Shown here piece by piece: positions 48,716 through 62,229 of a stretch of 64,000 nt of DNA. The first letter of the stretch is position 1. Every line of letters begins with the position of its first letter. The notes beneath the pieces were generated by a model. The model was not told the origin of the DNA and ran no database searches. It was given only the letters and a program-made list of their open reading frames with translations. Source of the stretch: Ziziphus jujuba (taxonomy: Eukaryota > Streptophyta > Magnoliopsida > Rosales > Rhamnaceae); contig NC_083382.1 of the NCBI RefSeq assembly GCF_031755915.1, forward strand, positions 8,432,001-8,496,000, written 5' to 3'. The translations under genes were made by a program, and so were the position numbers.

Positions 48716-51580
48716 AAAAATATACATGATTAAACAAGTTTGACCAAATTGACTAAGTTTGACCAAGTGAACAATATATGGATTCAAGTTGACTTTTTTC
48801 AATAGCCAATATTTTTGGTTTAACCAAGGTACCATTGTGTAGATCTCGTCGATACGAGTTCATAGACTAGCGGCATGCCAAATTCTGAGTTACGGATAAA
48901 AAGTTATGGTTCTGAGAAATTTTAAGCATAAGTTTTAAATCAATGTCCAAGCCAGTCCCCAGTTTTTATCTGTTAGTGATCCAAGGCTTTATATAAGCCT
49001 AGGTAAGCGTGTCAAACAGGAAATAAAGCCCAAAATACTCATTTCTTCCCCAAAACCTGAGAAATTCTCTCCTCAGACCCGTGGGTCCGAACTGGATCGT
49101 TTTGACCAGTTTAATGTCGAACCGGGTCACTGCCGTTTTATCCATTTCCAGCCAACCACCACTTACATGCACCAGCCACCTAGGAAGGTCACCTAAAGGC
49201 GAGCTCAGCCGTGAAATTTCACGGCAAGAAGTGGCCGGACACTCCTAGATCGGGCCGGCGAAGTTCGCGGTAGCCGGCAAGGTGGGTCGCCGGATTTTCT
49301 CATTTCTTGGCCTTTTCCGGCCAACCCATACACCCTTTCCACTATTTTCAACCCCTCTGAACTCATTTCTGTGGTTATTTTGTCTAGATTCCTCATCATT
49401 TGAAAGATCCGACAATGGGAAGTTCGGCCGATGCTTCAATAGTGTTTTTCGGCCATCGGAGGAAACTTTGGACCAAGGTGAGCATACTGATGAGTTCCTT
49501 GTATCTTGGGCTTTCTGCCAATATAAAGTTTGTGAATTTTGGAGGTCGTTTGATAATTTTCTCATTTTTGGATCAATTAGTTAATTTTCGGATAAGTTGG
49601 GGACTGTGTTTAGACAAAATTGGTCAAATTAGTTAAAATTGGAGTTGAATTAGTAAAATTGGATATTATTAGGACCCATTAGGTGGTTCAATTTCGAAAT
49701 ATTAGATTTCGGGTGAAAATTCCCAATTTTGGATACCGGATCCTAAGGACACGCGGTATAATTGGATTGTCCGGTGTCCAATTTATGCAATTTTGTAGTA
49801 CTATAAATTATTTTGAGACATTTGAATTATACAAGTGTCTCTGGTTTAGTTGTTTGGAGCCTGAAGAATATTTTGTTATATTACAGGCACTCAAGTTGAG
49901 CCTAGAGGCGATCCTGTAGAGGAGCAGGCGTGAGCATCTACAGTACTGTGAGTGGTTATATCATTTTTAAATAATTTGGGTATATAGTATAGTATATATG
50001 TGGTTTAAATATTTTACGTATATATCATTTGATTGAAATGTTGTTTTATGCATATATAAATATTTGCTTTCACATATATGTGTTATCATTTTATATGACT
50101 TTTGATAATATTTTAAGTGATTTTCAATTTTAATGGGTCCATAAATGGACTTGTGGTATTTCAATATCTTGGTAATTAAATTGAGATTTTAAATCATTTT
50201 GGAAACTATTTGGTTTGAGAAACTAGATTGAAAATCATATAATTTTAAGCACGATCAAATATTTTATAATTTTATGTGCTTAAAATTGGTTTATAGTGAA
50301 TATATTTCACTGTGGTACTTCTGGTTTTCGTATGAAATGATGTTTTGAGAGTTTTGAAGTATTTAATTAAGCGGTGGAAGTTTAAATGTTAAATTATGAT
50401 TTATGATACAGTATCGTTTGGAAAAGTATATATATAACCTTACAAGATTGTTTCATGTATATTGTATTGGTTATTTTTAAATTGATGTACCATGTAATGC
50501 CAATACCTTGGATCAGTATTATATTATATTATATTACAGCGCGCTGGGTTTACCACGGTGCCGTGAGGTTGGTTTCATCCAACAGTTATCTATTATTACC
50601 ACGGACTGTGAGGTCGGGTTTATCCAACGGTTTATTATTATTACCACAGTGCCATGAGGTTGGTATCATCCAATGGTTTATTATTGCCACGGACCGTGAG
50701 GTTGGGTACGTTCCGACGGTTATTTATTATTTCCACGATACCGTTCATACATTGAGGGTTGTAAGGTGGGTGTATCCCACGGTTTACAGATTGGTACATC
50801 GTATGGTACATTGTATATGTATGTATATATTGTTGATATACAAATATTGCGGTGATTTCTGCATTTTCATATTTATTTGATGGAACTTTATTTATTATAG
50901 TTTATACTCAAATGTTTATATCTGAATTTGAGACATTTCATAATATTACAATTATCGTTCATTCATATTTTTTAGCATCGGTTTTTATGATATTAATTGG
51001 AGTAAAAGTTTGGGTTTTGTGAAATGATTTTTAAACAGGAACTTTTCAACGAGTGGAATGAGAGGTTTTGAGAGAAAGATTTTTCAGAAATAAATCATTA
51101 TTTTTCTATTATATTATACCACTTACTGAGATTTCTTTATCTCACATTTTATTGTTTTAAATTCGTTCCCCTAGGCTCAGGCAGCTAGTAACAGTCTACC
51201 TTACGCATATCTTATCGCTTGTTTCCTTCCACTACAGTAGCCGTATTTATCCTTTCTTCACCTATTGTTATCTTCTGGACTTATTTGTACTCATAGACTT
51301 TGTTGACACTCTTAGAATGCTCTGATTTTAATTATGGGACTCAGTAGAGACCATGGTACTCATATGTGTAGTTATGGGCTGTAGTACAATAGGTTGGCTG
51401 TGGACTTTTATATATATATATATATATATGTATTGAGGTATTAATGTTAATGCTGGTGTTTAATTATCTACGTTTTAAGGTGAGGTTCAATTGGATATTT
51501 TCTAGGGATTGTCCAGTGGGACTTCACTAGGCGGGATCACCCGGGAGGTCCTGAGAGGGTTCTGGGGGTGGGTCCTGTCA
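48716..51580 (+). repeat. 5' LTR of the gypsy element (5'-truncated)
   Basis: Matches the 3' LTR over nearly its whole length but lacks the first ~16 bases (TGTAACATCCCGTACC) and has an extra ~18-bp duplication of TTTGACCAA-type sequence at about 48,745. Ends GGTCCTGTCA. The GC-richer part (49,100-49,560) and the CCACGG repeat tract give chance ORFs. Confidence 0.88.
50540..50790 (+). repeat. LTR internal repeat with CACGG/CCGTG palindromes (5' LTR)
   Basis: Four to five degenerate units of about 60 bp: TTTACCACGGTGCCGTGAGG, TTGGTTTCATCCAACGG, then TTATCTATTATTACC. CACGGTGCCGTG is itself palindromic, and GGTTGG...CCAAC adds further symmetry. The same tract is in the 3' LTR at 58,133-58,370. 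Confidence 0.85.
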
Positions 51581-51583
51581 GCT

Positions 51584-51596
51584 TGGTATCAGAGCT
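51584..51596 (+). other. Primer-binding site (initiator tRNA-Met)
   Basis: TGGTATCAGAGCT begins three bases after the 5' LTR. It is the same class of site as in the TRIM at 2,537. Confidence 0.85.
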
Positions 51597-51724
51597 TTAG
51601 GTTCTAAATTCCTTGGGGTTGCGCATTGCTGTGCAGCTCATCTTGTGTTTTGCATACCTTCCTAACCTATTTCTTGACATTGATTTCATTTCTTTTATTC
51701 GTGGAAATAGTTCCATTTTTCCTT

Positions 51725-54700
51725 ATGGCGCACAGAGGTAGACGTAGGTCTCAACAGGCTTCAGCCGAAAGTCCGAATGCACCCACTTATGAGGAGCATT
51801 TTGTCGAGCGCCTGGCTTGATCACTCGAGAGGAGTCAGTTTACTGGATATACTGTTGATCAGGCTCGTAGACTTGGAGCAGTGGGTTTTGATGGCTCCAC
51901 GGACCCTATTGTAGCCCTATCTTGGCTAAATGATATGGAGAAAATCTTGGATGAGGGTATGTAGTGTCCGGATGAGGACAGAGTCAGGATAGCTAGTTTT
52001 ATGCTAGGGGGTAATACAAGAAAATCGTGGGCTTATGAGAGGACTAGGAGACGCCACACTTGAGCATAGTTTAAGACCGCTTTTCATACTGAGTTCTGCC
52101 CTCCAGCTTTTATTGAGACCAAGAGACTAGAGTTCGAGACACTCACTCAGGATAGCATGACAGTTTCTGAGTATGAGCAGAGGTTCAGGGAGCTATCAGA
52201 GTTTTGTCCCAATTTGGTTGCAGATGAGTTTAGCAAGAAGAGGAGGTTTCTGGATGGATTGAGTGAGCCCATAGCTTTGAGCATCTCAGGTGTTGTTGAC
52301 CCCACATATCAGTCGATGAGAGATGCTGCCCTTGAGGTAGAGAGACAGGCTTTGATGCGTAGGACTATGCACCGATCATATAATGGTTTATCTTCGGGAA
52401 GCCCCAGCCAGGGATAGTCAAAGAAGGGTAGTTTCAGTTCAGGATCTTCGGCTAGCAGAGGATCCAGAGGGGGTAGGCATGATGCTAGTGGTAGCAGATT
52501 TCAGAGAGGTGGACATACCCAGGGTGCTGGATTTCGATCAGTGAGCAGTGGGAGCAGTCATTTTCAGAGGTCCGCAGGCCGAGGTGGTTTAGGCTCTGCA
52601 TGTACCCTTTGTGGCAAGTCTCATGATGGACCGTGCCAGTGGGATGGATCATCCTTTCAGTGCGGACAGTCAGGACATTTCAGGAGGGATTGGCCTTATC
52701 GAGGTCAGACCTAGTTTAGAGCCTCAGGATCAGGCGCTCAGTTTCAGCAGATCAGTGGGTACAGAGGACAGGATACTCACATGGGTCAGACTTCAGGCGG
52801 TTCTGTGAGCACTGGGTAGTAGTCGGCAGCTGCAGCTAGAGGTAGAGGTCAGAGGGGGCGACCACTTGCTAGAGGCAGGGTGTATGCTATGACCAGGCAG
52901 GAGGGACAGGCGACCCCCGATGTTGTGACAGGTACATTATCTATACTTGGTGATGATGCACGTGTACTCATTGACCCAGGGGCTACACATTCTTTTATTT
53001 CACGTGAGTATGTTGCACAAGTCGGGATGACTCCCATTCCTTTAGGATGTTGCTTGGAGATTTCCACACCCACAGGAGAGTCATTATGGGCTAGTCAAAT
53101 GCTTAGAGGTAGCCTACTTTGTATTGAGGGCCAAGTTATGGAGGCCGATTTGATCTTGTTAGATCTCCAAGGGTTGGACGTGATTCTCGGCATGGATTGG
53201 CTTGCTTCACATTATGCTTCAGTGGATTGTTTTCGCAAGGAGGTAATATTTAGACGACCTGGTCTACCAGTAGTGGTCTTCTATGGAGAGCGGAGGCAGA
53301 CATCTTCGGGTTTGATTTCTGCTATCTATGCTAGACGTTTACTTCAGAAAGGTTGTAAGGGGTATTTAACTCACATAGTTGATACTCGAATTAGTGAGGT
53401 GAGGTTGGAGGATGTACCAGTGGTGAAGGATTTCCCAGATGTGTTCCCTAATGATCTTCTAGGTTTACCTCCTGAATGGGAGATAGACTTTCCCATTGAG
53501 TCAGTCCCTGGTACGGCTCCTATTTCCTTACCACCTTATCGGATGGCACCAGCTGAATTGAAAGAGTTGAAGCTCAGCTGCAAGAGTTAGTAAATAGAGG
53601 ATTCATCAGGCCTAGCGTTTCACCTTGGGGCACGCCGGTGTTATTTGTGAAGAAGAAGGATGGTACTTGGAGGTTGTGTGTAGATTATAGGCAGTTGAAT
53701 AAGGCCACCATCTGTAACAAATACCCTTTGCCCTGGATTGATGATCTTTTTTATCAGCTTCAGGGTGCTAAGGTGTTTTCCAAGATTGACTTGAGGTCGG
53801 GATACCATCAGTTGAGGATTAGGGAATCGGACATTCCTAAAACTGTATTCAGGACAAGATACGGGCATTATGGGTTTTTGGTGATGTCTTTTGGACTCAC
53901 CAATGCCCTTGCAGTTTTTATGGACTTAATGAATCGGGTTTTCCGTCTATATTTAGACCGATTCGTTATTGTTTTTATTGATGATATTTTGGTGTACTCG
54001 CGGAGTGAGATAGAGCATGAGATGCATTTGAGTTTAGTGTTGCAAAAGGCAACACCAGTTGTATGCCAAGTTCAGTAAATGTGAGGTTTGGTTAAGTCGA
54101 GTGGGATTTCTTGGACATGTAGTTTCTGCTGATGGAATTTATGTAGATCCTCAGAAGGTAGAAGCAGTGTCGAATTGGGAGCAACCCACTACGGTGACTG
54201 AAGTACTGAGTTTCCTAGGTTTAGCGGGGTATTACCACAGGTTCATCGAAGGATTCTCCAAGATAGCAGGACCACTTTACTATTTGACCAGGAAAGGAGT
54301 TAAGTTCGAGTGGACTGACAAGTGTGAGGAGAGCTTCCAAAAATTAAATGAAAAGTTGATTTCAGCTCCTGTCCTAACATTGCCTGAGGGTAATGATGGT
54401 TTTGAGGTTTACAGTGATGCTTCACGTCAAGGTTTAGGTTGTGTTTTGATGCAGCATAAGAGAGTTGTTTCCTATGCTTCTAGGCAGTTGAAGAAGCACG
54501 AGTTGAATTATCCCACTCATGACTTAGAGCTTACTGCGGTGATCTTTGCATTGAAGACTTGGAGGCACTACTTGTATGGAGCTACTTGTCAGATCTTTAC
54601 TGACCATAAAAGTCTTAAGTATTTTGTTTACTCAGAAGGAATTAAACTTAAGGTAAAGGAGATGGATGAAGTTGCTCAAGGATTATGATTACACTATTGA

Positions 54701-56268
54701 TTACCATCCGGGCAAGGCAAATGTAGTAGCCTATGCGTTAAGTAGGAAGTCTACAGGCTCATTAGCTTATATGCAGACAATTTAACTTCCTTTGATGGTT
54801 GAGTTGAGAGAGTTAGGTGTCGATTTTTGGATGCGCAATTCTGGAGCACTTTTCGCTAGGTTCCAATTACGACCAGTACTTATAGATCGTGTTCTCAAGA
54901 CCCAGTTTGAAGACCCTTATTTGATGAGTATGAGGAAGAAAGTTGAAGAAGGGGGACAATCAGACTTTGCTATTAGAGGTGATGGAGCCTTGGTAATTGG
55001 TACTAGGCTCTGTGTTCCTGCAAATGAAGAGTTGAAAAGGCAAATACTGGAAGAAGCCCATAGTTCTGCTTATTCTATGCACCCCGAAAGCACCAAGATG
55101 TATCATACCTTAAAAGAGTATTATTGGTGGGCAGGGATGAAAAGAGAAGTTGCTGAGTATGTATCCAAGTGTTTCATTTGCCAGCAAGTGAAGGCGGAAA
55201 GACAAAAGCCTTCTGGACTCCTACAACCTTTACCAATCCCAGAATGGAAATGGGAGGGCATCACGATTGATTTTTTATTCAAGCTTCCCCCCACGGTTCA
55301 GAGCCATGACGGTATTTGGGTGATCATGGATTGACTCACTAAGTTTGCACATTTCCTACCCATTCGTGAGAAGTTTTCTCCTCAGAAGTTAGCAGAACTC
55401 TTTATGAATCATATAGTGAGCTTGCATGGAGTGCCAATATCGATTAAATCTGACAGAGATCCACGGTTCACTTTGAGATTTTAGTGAAGATTAATGAATG
55501 AACTTGGTGTCAAGTTGAATTTGAGTACTGCTTTTCACCTTCAGACCGATGGACAGTCTGAGAGGACTATTCAGACCTTAGAGGACATGTTGAGGCCATG
55601 TGTGCTATAGTTCAAGGGGAATTGGAATGAGTATCTACCTTTAGCAAAGTACACCTACAACAATAGCTATCACTCGAACATTGAAGATGTCACCTTATGC
55701 GGCGTTGTATGACAGACAATGTCGGACTCCATTATGTTGGAATGAGACGGGTGAAAGGAAACTTCAAGACCCTGAGATTGTACAGGCAACAGTGGATAAG
55801 GTCAATATTATACGGGCCAAGTTGAAAGCAGCACAAGATAGGCAAAAGAGCTATTCTTAAGGCTCTTTCCCTAGAAAGGTGTAGTACGTTTTGGAAAACG
55901 AGGAAAGTTAAGTCCTCGCTACATTGGACCGTACGAGATAGTAGAGAAGATAGGTTTAGTGGCTTACAGGATTGACTTGTCGGAGGAGCTTTCTCGAGTC
56001 CATGATGTTTTTTTTTTTCACATCTCCATGCTCCGCAAGTATATCTCAGACCCATCACATCTGTTGGAGACACCGGAGATTGAATTGAGGGATGACTTGT
56101 CTTATGAGGAGTAACCAATACAGATTTTAGGAAGGGAAGAGAAAAGGCTTCGTGACAAGACTATAGCTTTGGTGAAGGTTCTTTGGAGAAATCACCTTGT
56201 CGAGGAGGCGACTTGGGAGCGAGAGGATCAAATGAGGAGTCAGTATCCTTACCTCTTCCAAAACTAAG
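51725..56268 (+). pseudogene. Gag-pol of the gypsy element, multiply disabled
   Basis: Gag starts at ATG 51725 (MAHRGRRRSQ) with stops after RLA and further on. The gag core is at 51,830-52,400 (SEYEQRFRELSEF). The zinc knuckle near 52,650 reads FQCGQSGHFRRDW, with the last Cys replaced by Trp. Aspartic protease at about 52,950 (VLIDPGATHSFIS). Reverse transcriptase 53,620-54,060 with FIDDILVYS, then a frameshift near 54,045. RNase H at 54,400-54,640 ([13 protein letters not shown]). Integrase zinc region (CFICQQVKAERQK) and catalytic core from about 55,250, with stops at 55,334 and beyond. C-terminal chromodomain at about 56,165-56,240 (VLWRNHLVEEATWERE). It cannot make a functional polyprotein. 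Confidence 0.9.
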
Positions 56269-56292
56269 GTACGAATTTCATGGATGAAATTT

Positions 56293-56309
56293 CTTTAAGG
56301 GGGGTAGGT
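56293..56309 (+). other. Polypurine tract
   Basis: TTTAAGGGGGGTAGGT directly before the 3' LTR, where plus-strand DNA synthesis is primed. Confidence 0.8.
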
Positions 56310-59138
56310 TGTAACATCCCGTACCAAAAAAATATACATGATTAAACAAGTTTGACCAAGTGAACAATATATGGGTTCAAGTTGACTTTTTTCAATAGCC
56401 AATATTTTTGGTTTGACCAAGGTACCATTGTGTAGATCTCATCTATATGAGTTCATAGACTGACAGCATGCCAAATTCTGAGTTACAGATAAAAAGTTAT
56501 GGTTTTAAGAAGTTTTAAGCATAAGTTTTAAATCAGTGTCTAAGCCAGTCCCCAGTTTTTGTCTGTTAGTGACTCAAGGTTTTATATAAACCTAGGTAAG
56601 CGTGTCAAACAGGAAACAAAGCCCAAAATACTCATTTCTTTCCCAAAACCCGAGAAATTCTCTTCTCAGACCCATGGGTCCGAACTGGATCGTTTCGACC
56701 CGTTTAACGTCGAACCGGGTCACTGCTGTTTTACCCATTTCCAGCCAACCACCACTTACACTCACCACCCACTTAGGAAGGTCACCTAAAGGCGAGCTTA
56801 GCCGTGAAATTTCACGGCAAGAAGTGCCCGGACGCGTCCAGATCAGGCCGGCGAAGTTCGCGGTGGCCGGCGAGGTGGGTCGCCGGATTTTCTCATTTCT
56901 TGGCTGTTTTCGGCCGATCCATACACCCTTTCCACTATTTTCGACCCCTTTGAACTCATTTCCGTGGTTATTTTGTCTAGATTCCTCACCGTTTGAAAGA
57001 TCCGACAACAGGAAGTTTGACCGATGCTTCAACAGTGTTTTCCGGCCACCGGAGGAAACTTTGGACCAAGGTGAGCATACTGATGAGTTCCTTGTATCTT
57101 GGGCTTTCCACCAATATAAAGTTTGTGAATTTTGGAGGTCGTTTGATAATTTTCTCATTTTTGGATCAATTAGTTAATTTTTGGATAAGTTGGGGATTGT
57201 GTTTAGACAAAATTGGTCAAATTAGTTAAAATTGGAGTTGAATTAGTGAAATTGGATATTATTAGGACCTATTCGGTGGTTCAATTTCGAAATATTAGGC
57301 TTCAGATGAAAATCCCCAATTTTGGATACCGGGTCCTAAGGACACACGGTGTAATTGGACTGTCCGGTGTCCAATTTATGCAATTTTGTAGTACTGTAAA
57401 TTATTTTGAGACATTTGGATTATACAAGTGTCTCTGGTTTAGTTGTTTGAACCTGAGGAATATTTTGTTATATTACAGGCACTCGAGTTGAGTCCGGAGG
57501 CAATCCTGTAGAGGAATAGGCGTGAGCATCTACAGTACTGTGAATAGTTATATTATTTTTAAATGATTTGGGCATATAGTATAGTATATATGTGGTTTAA
57601 ATGTTTTACGTATATATCATTTGATTGAAATATTGTTTTATGCATATATAAATATTTGGTTTCACATATATGTGTTATCATTCTATATGACTTTTGATAA
57701 TATTTTAAGTGATTTTCAATTTTAATGGGTCCATAAATGGACTTGTGGTATTTAAATATCTTAGTAATTAAATTGAGATTTTAAATCATTTTGGAAACTA
57801 TTTGGTTTGAGAAACTAGATTGAAAATCATATAATTTTAAGCACGATCAAATATTTTATAATTTTATGTGCTTAAAATTGATTTATGATGAATATATTTC
57901 ACTGTGGTATTTCTGGTTTTTGTATGAAATGATGTTTTAAGAGTTTTGAAGTATTTAATTAGGCGGTGGAAGTTTAAATGCTAAATTATGATTTATGATA
58001 CAGTATCGTTTGGAAAAGTATATATATAACCTTACAAGATTGTTTCATGTATACTGTATTGGTTATTTTTAAATTGATGTACCATGTAATGCCAATATCT
58101 TGGATCAGTATTATATTATATTATATTACAGCGCGCTGGGTTTACCACGGTGCCGTGAGGTTGGTTTCATCCAACGGTTATCTATTATTACCACGGATTG
58201 TGAGGTCGGGTTTATCCAACGGTTTATTATTATTACCATGGTGCTGTGAGGTTGGTATCATCCAACGGTTTATTATTGCCACGGACCGTGAGGTTGGGTA
58301 CGTCCTGATGGTTATTTATTATTTCCACGACACCGTTCATATATTGAGGGTCGCGAGGTGGGTGTATCCCACGGTTTACAGATTGGTACATCGTATGGTA
58401 CATTGTATATGTTTGTATATATTGTTGATTTACAAATATTGCGGTGATTTCTGCATTTTCATATTTATTTGATGGAACTTTATTTATTATAATTTATGCT
58501 CAAATGTTTATATCTGAATTTGAGACATTTCATAATATTACAATTATCGTTCATTCATACTTTTTAGCATCGGTTTTTATGATATTAATTGGGGTACAAG
58601 TTTGGGTTTTGTGAAATGATTTTTAAGCGGGGAATGTTTCAACGAGTGGAATGAGAGGTCTTGAGAGAAAGATTTTTCAGAAATAAATCATTATTTTTCT
58701 ATTATACTATGCCACTCACTGAGATTTCTTTATCTCACATTTTATTGTTTTAAATTCGTTCCCCTAGGCCCAGGTAGCTAGTAGCAATCTACCTCGCGCA
58801 TAGTTTATCGCTTGTTTCCTTCCACTACACCAGCCGTATTTATCCTTTCTTCACCTATTGTTATCTTCTGGACTTATTTATTACTTATTTGTACTCATAG
58901 ACTTTGTTGACACTCTTAGAATGCTCTGATTTTAATTATGGGACTCAGTAGAGACCATGGTACTCATGTGTATATATATATATATATATATTGAGGTATT
59001 AATGTTAATGCTGGTATTTAATTATTTATGTTTTAAAATGAGGTTCAATTGAATATTTTCTAGGGATTGTCCAGTGAGACTTCATTAGACGGGATCACCC
59101 GGGAGGTCCAAAGAAGATTCCGAAGACAGATCCTGTCA
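56310..59138 (+). repeat. 3' LTR of the gypsy element (2,829 bp)
   Basis: TGTAACATCCCGTACC to AGATCCTGTCA. Similar to the 5' LTR with scattered substitutions, for example many C/T and G/A differences in 56,600-57,060 against 49,010-49,460. That is consistent with age and with methylation-driven change. The long open frames on both strands at 56,592-57,177 are LTR sequence, not genes. CACGG-palindrome repeat at 58,133-58,370. TA microsatellite at 58,972-58,991. Confidence 0.93.
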
Positions 59139-62100
59139 AATAACAAATTACATAATAATGGCAATACATCCAACCTAAAAAAAAAACACAAAAGGTCACG
59201 TAATAGTAAAGCAAGTCCTAAAAAGTAATGAATATAATCTATTCTAATTTCTAAGATGGTTTTAGAAAACAAAAATCTTGTTAAAAGAAGTCGCATCAAC
59301 CACGTGCACGATGTAAAGTTGGTTACCAAAAAAAACCACGACGTAAAGTTTGGTGGCTATAGTTTAATTTGACAAGTCTCCTGTCTCCACAGACTCCACT
59401 ATAGGTAGCATAGTACTAAATAAAGTCGATGGCCTTTTTAGGAGTAGGATTCAAGTAGTTCCCTCAGCTTTCACAGTCCACAATGCAAAATATATACAGA
59501 AATTTCAAATATATAAATATATATATATATTATATACGGAAATTTTGTTTCCAAAGCAAATGCTAGCAGCACTAGTGGCTTTGTCAGTTCATTTTAGGAT
59601 CTACCATTTTACAGTCTAATTAAATTAGAATATTTTAAATTTAATTTATTATAATTGAATGTGATTTTTTTTTTTTAATAGTTCAATCTAATTTTATCTA
59701 GTTCGGAAATCTAAATCGTTACCAAGGAATCACTTCCTTTCTATGGAAAATGCTTTTTCTAGATGTCACTAAATAAACTTACTAATTAAAAGTATTTTTA
59801 TTTTTATTTTTTGTTAAATATTATAGGAAATGCTTTTATCTGAAACATTGTTAGGCCATATTTGTGTATATGGTATAATTCTTCCTCGTGGAATAGGAAA
59901 TAATTATTCCAAAAAATAAAATATAAAGAAAATGAAATGAATCATTAACCCTTTTTGGTTGTTCGATTATGTTAATAAATTAAAATTAAGGATTAGCACA
60001 AAAAAAGATAATTTAATTTTTAATATATATTTATATTAATATTAATGTTCCACATATTTTATTTAAATTTTTTCATGTTTAATCAAATATATGATTTATT
60101 ATTTTTAAATTTAATTTATATTATATATATTTTATTATTTTTATGTTATTTTAAAAATATTTTTTATTTATATATTAATAGATAATACATCAAATTTAAA
60201 AATCTTAAGAATTATCAATTTAATATTTACCATATTTATATTGCAAAAAAGTTTACTACATTTAAATCTAAGGAATAACTATTTTTTAAATTTTGATAAG
60301 GAATACATATTTTTTAAAAGGGAAAAATAGTTAATATCTAAAAACTACATATTCCTTCACATAGAAGTTGACCAAATTTAAATTTATTTAATACAATTAA
60401 ATAGTTATTCTGCTCCTTCTGCTATTCCTACCTATGAAACATGCCATTAGGATTTTAGGAATCACTCCCAAATACACTGTTTCTTTAAAAGGTCCTAATT
60501 GAGGGCAGTCTAGGCTGCAAATTCAGGAACCATTTCGAGTTCAACATGTGAACAAACAGTACATCTTTATACTAATTACAAATAAACATTTTTTGCCCCT
60601 TAAGGAAAACAAAAAAACAACCAAAAAAAAAAAAACAAAAAACAAAAAACAAAAAAAAAATAAAATAAAAAAAGAAGAAGAAGGTGACATTTGCTATTTT
60701 GTTGCATTCATCAATACAGGTAATTAAATTATTTAGGGATTTTGAAATTATTAAGGCTACGCATATTGGTTTTTTATTTTTTATTTTATTTTATTGTTTA
60801 CTTTAAATGTTAGCTAGATATCTATATATAAGCTACAAATTTAAAGGATTCCACACCCCAAAAAAAAAAAAAAAAAAAAGTGACCGAAAAAAGAAATACA
60901 CCAAATCAAACACATCAGCCGTCGCAAGAGAGTCGCTTTACTCATTTAGCAAGGAAAGTTCTGAGATAGAGTGTAGGGAACTATAATGATAGGACCAATC
61001 GAGATAAAATTGAACAATTTCAGTCAGTCAGCCATTGAAAAGAGTGGATATAATGACTTCCTCTGCAAGTAGGAAACTTTGTCTTCATGAAATTTTGTGG
61101 AACAAGCATGATTCACCAACTTTAAACTTAGATTTTATTATTATTATTATTATTATTATTCTACTATTGGATTGGGACCAGGTTTTTATCTTGGGTTTCT
61201 TATATAACAGTAATATCAAGTAATTTCCTAAAACTATTTGGTTTTGTAAATATGCTCATGGAAAAAGAGTTATATAATCTGATCAAATATTACAGAGGAA
61301 GCGCATGCTGAAAACAGAGTCCTTGAAGGTAAAACCCTTTTGTAAGTTCTTTGAAATTCAAATCCACCCGAATCTCTCTTCGTGTTGGCTGCATATTAAT
61401 TTCAATAGTGTAAAATAAAAAATAAAAAAAATTTTCACGCCTGTAGAACCATATATATACACGAATAACAAATTTTATGATTTTATTTTGATCGAGTGAG
61501 GAAATAGTACTCTACTTCTTCTTCTTTTTTTTTTGTTTTGTTAATACTCTAATTCATTTGTAATATTAGAGATAATGAACTGTTGGTCCATGTCAGCTAA
61601 AAACTTTTTAATTTTTTAGCTTGCCTTGTCAGCATTCCGTTAAACTTCCTTTTTTATCTTTTTTTTTTTTGGTTAATACTCTGATTCATTAGTAATGTTA
61701 GAGATTATGAAATGTTGGTCCATGTCAGCTGAAAACTTTTTATCTCTCAGATTCTCTTTTTTGTAATCAGTGATTCTTTCCTTTTCTTATATAACCTAAG
61801 AGCTAAGCTTTTCTCCGATTTCAATTTATTCAAGAAAATATATCAGTTGCCTTGTTGATTGCTGTCAATTGAATTGTCAATTTAACGGAAGAGGAAAGAA
61901 TTGAATAGGGTTTTACATGTATCAAACAACCCAAACAAGAAGTCAACACAAATACAAATAAAAATGGGATATCAAGGATCGAACACAAAATTACAAGGGC
62001 TTCCATATCTATGTTAAATTAACATTTATTCCAAAAGCTATAGGTGATAAGAAGCCGTCTAACAATATATATCAAATTTATTTTTGAATATCCCGATGAT

Positions 62101-62229
62101 ATATGCCTTGTGCTAGAAATAGATGGCAAACTCTAGTTTCCTTTTGTAACCTTGTACTAAAGCAACCATATGAAAAATGATATAAAGGAGAATGAAATGG
62201 AAATTTACCCAAATTTTGGGAAATATTTT
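59139..62229. repeat. Segmental duplication copy B, main part
   Basis: Non-coding DNA collinear with copy A (59,262-61,650 with 5,930-8,260; 61,745-62,229 with 10,616-11,160). It lacks copy A's LTR insertion and its local tandem expansions, and has its own TTA microsatellite at 61,136-61,161. No genes seen. Confidence 0.85.

Larger units (their letters stand above)
48716..59138 (+). mobile_element. Ty3/gypsy chromovirus-type LTR retrotransposon (Tekay-like), decayed
   Basis: Order: 5' LTR, primer-binding site, gag, protease, RT, RNase H, integrase, chromodomain, polypurine tract, 3' LTR. Large LTRs (about 2.85 kb) and a C-terminal chromodomain fit the Tekay/Del group. The coding region has many stops and frameshifts. 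It splits copy B of the segmental duplication, between sequence matching 5,870 and 5,930 in copy A. 59,139-59,255 is an additional stretch missing from copy A. Confidence 0.93.

Noticed and set aside
50455..50880. 141-codon frame in the 5' LTR, also at 58,047-58,472
   Set aside because: Produced by the CACGG repeat tract and flanking LTR; no known retroelement protein maps there.
56592..57177. Long open frames on both strands (188 and 191 codons) in the gypsy 3' LTR
   Set aside because: They lie wholly inside the LTR, the equivalent 5' LTR stretch is interrupted, and no domain is recognisable; GC-rich composition explains the openness.
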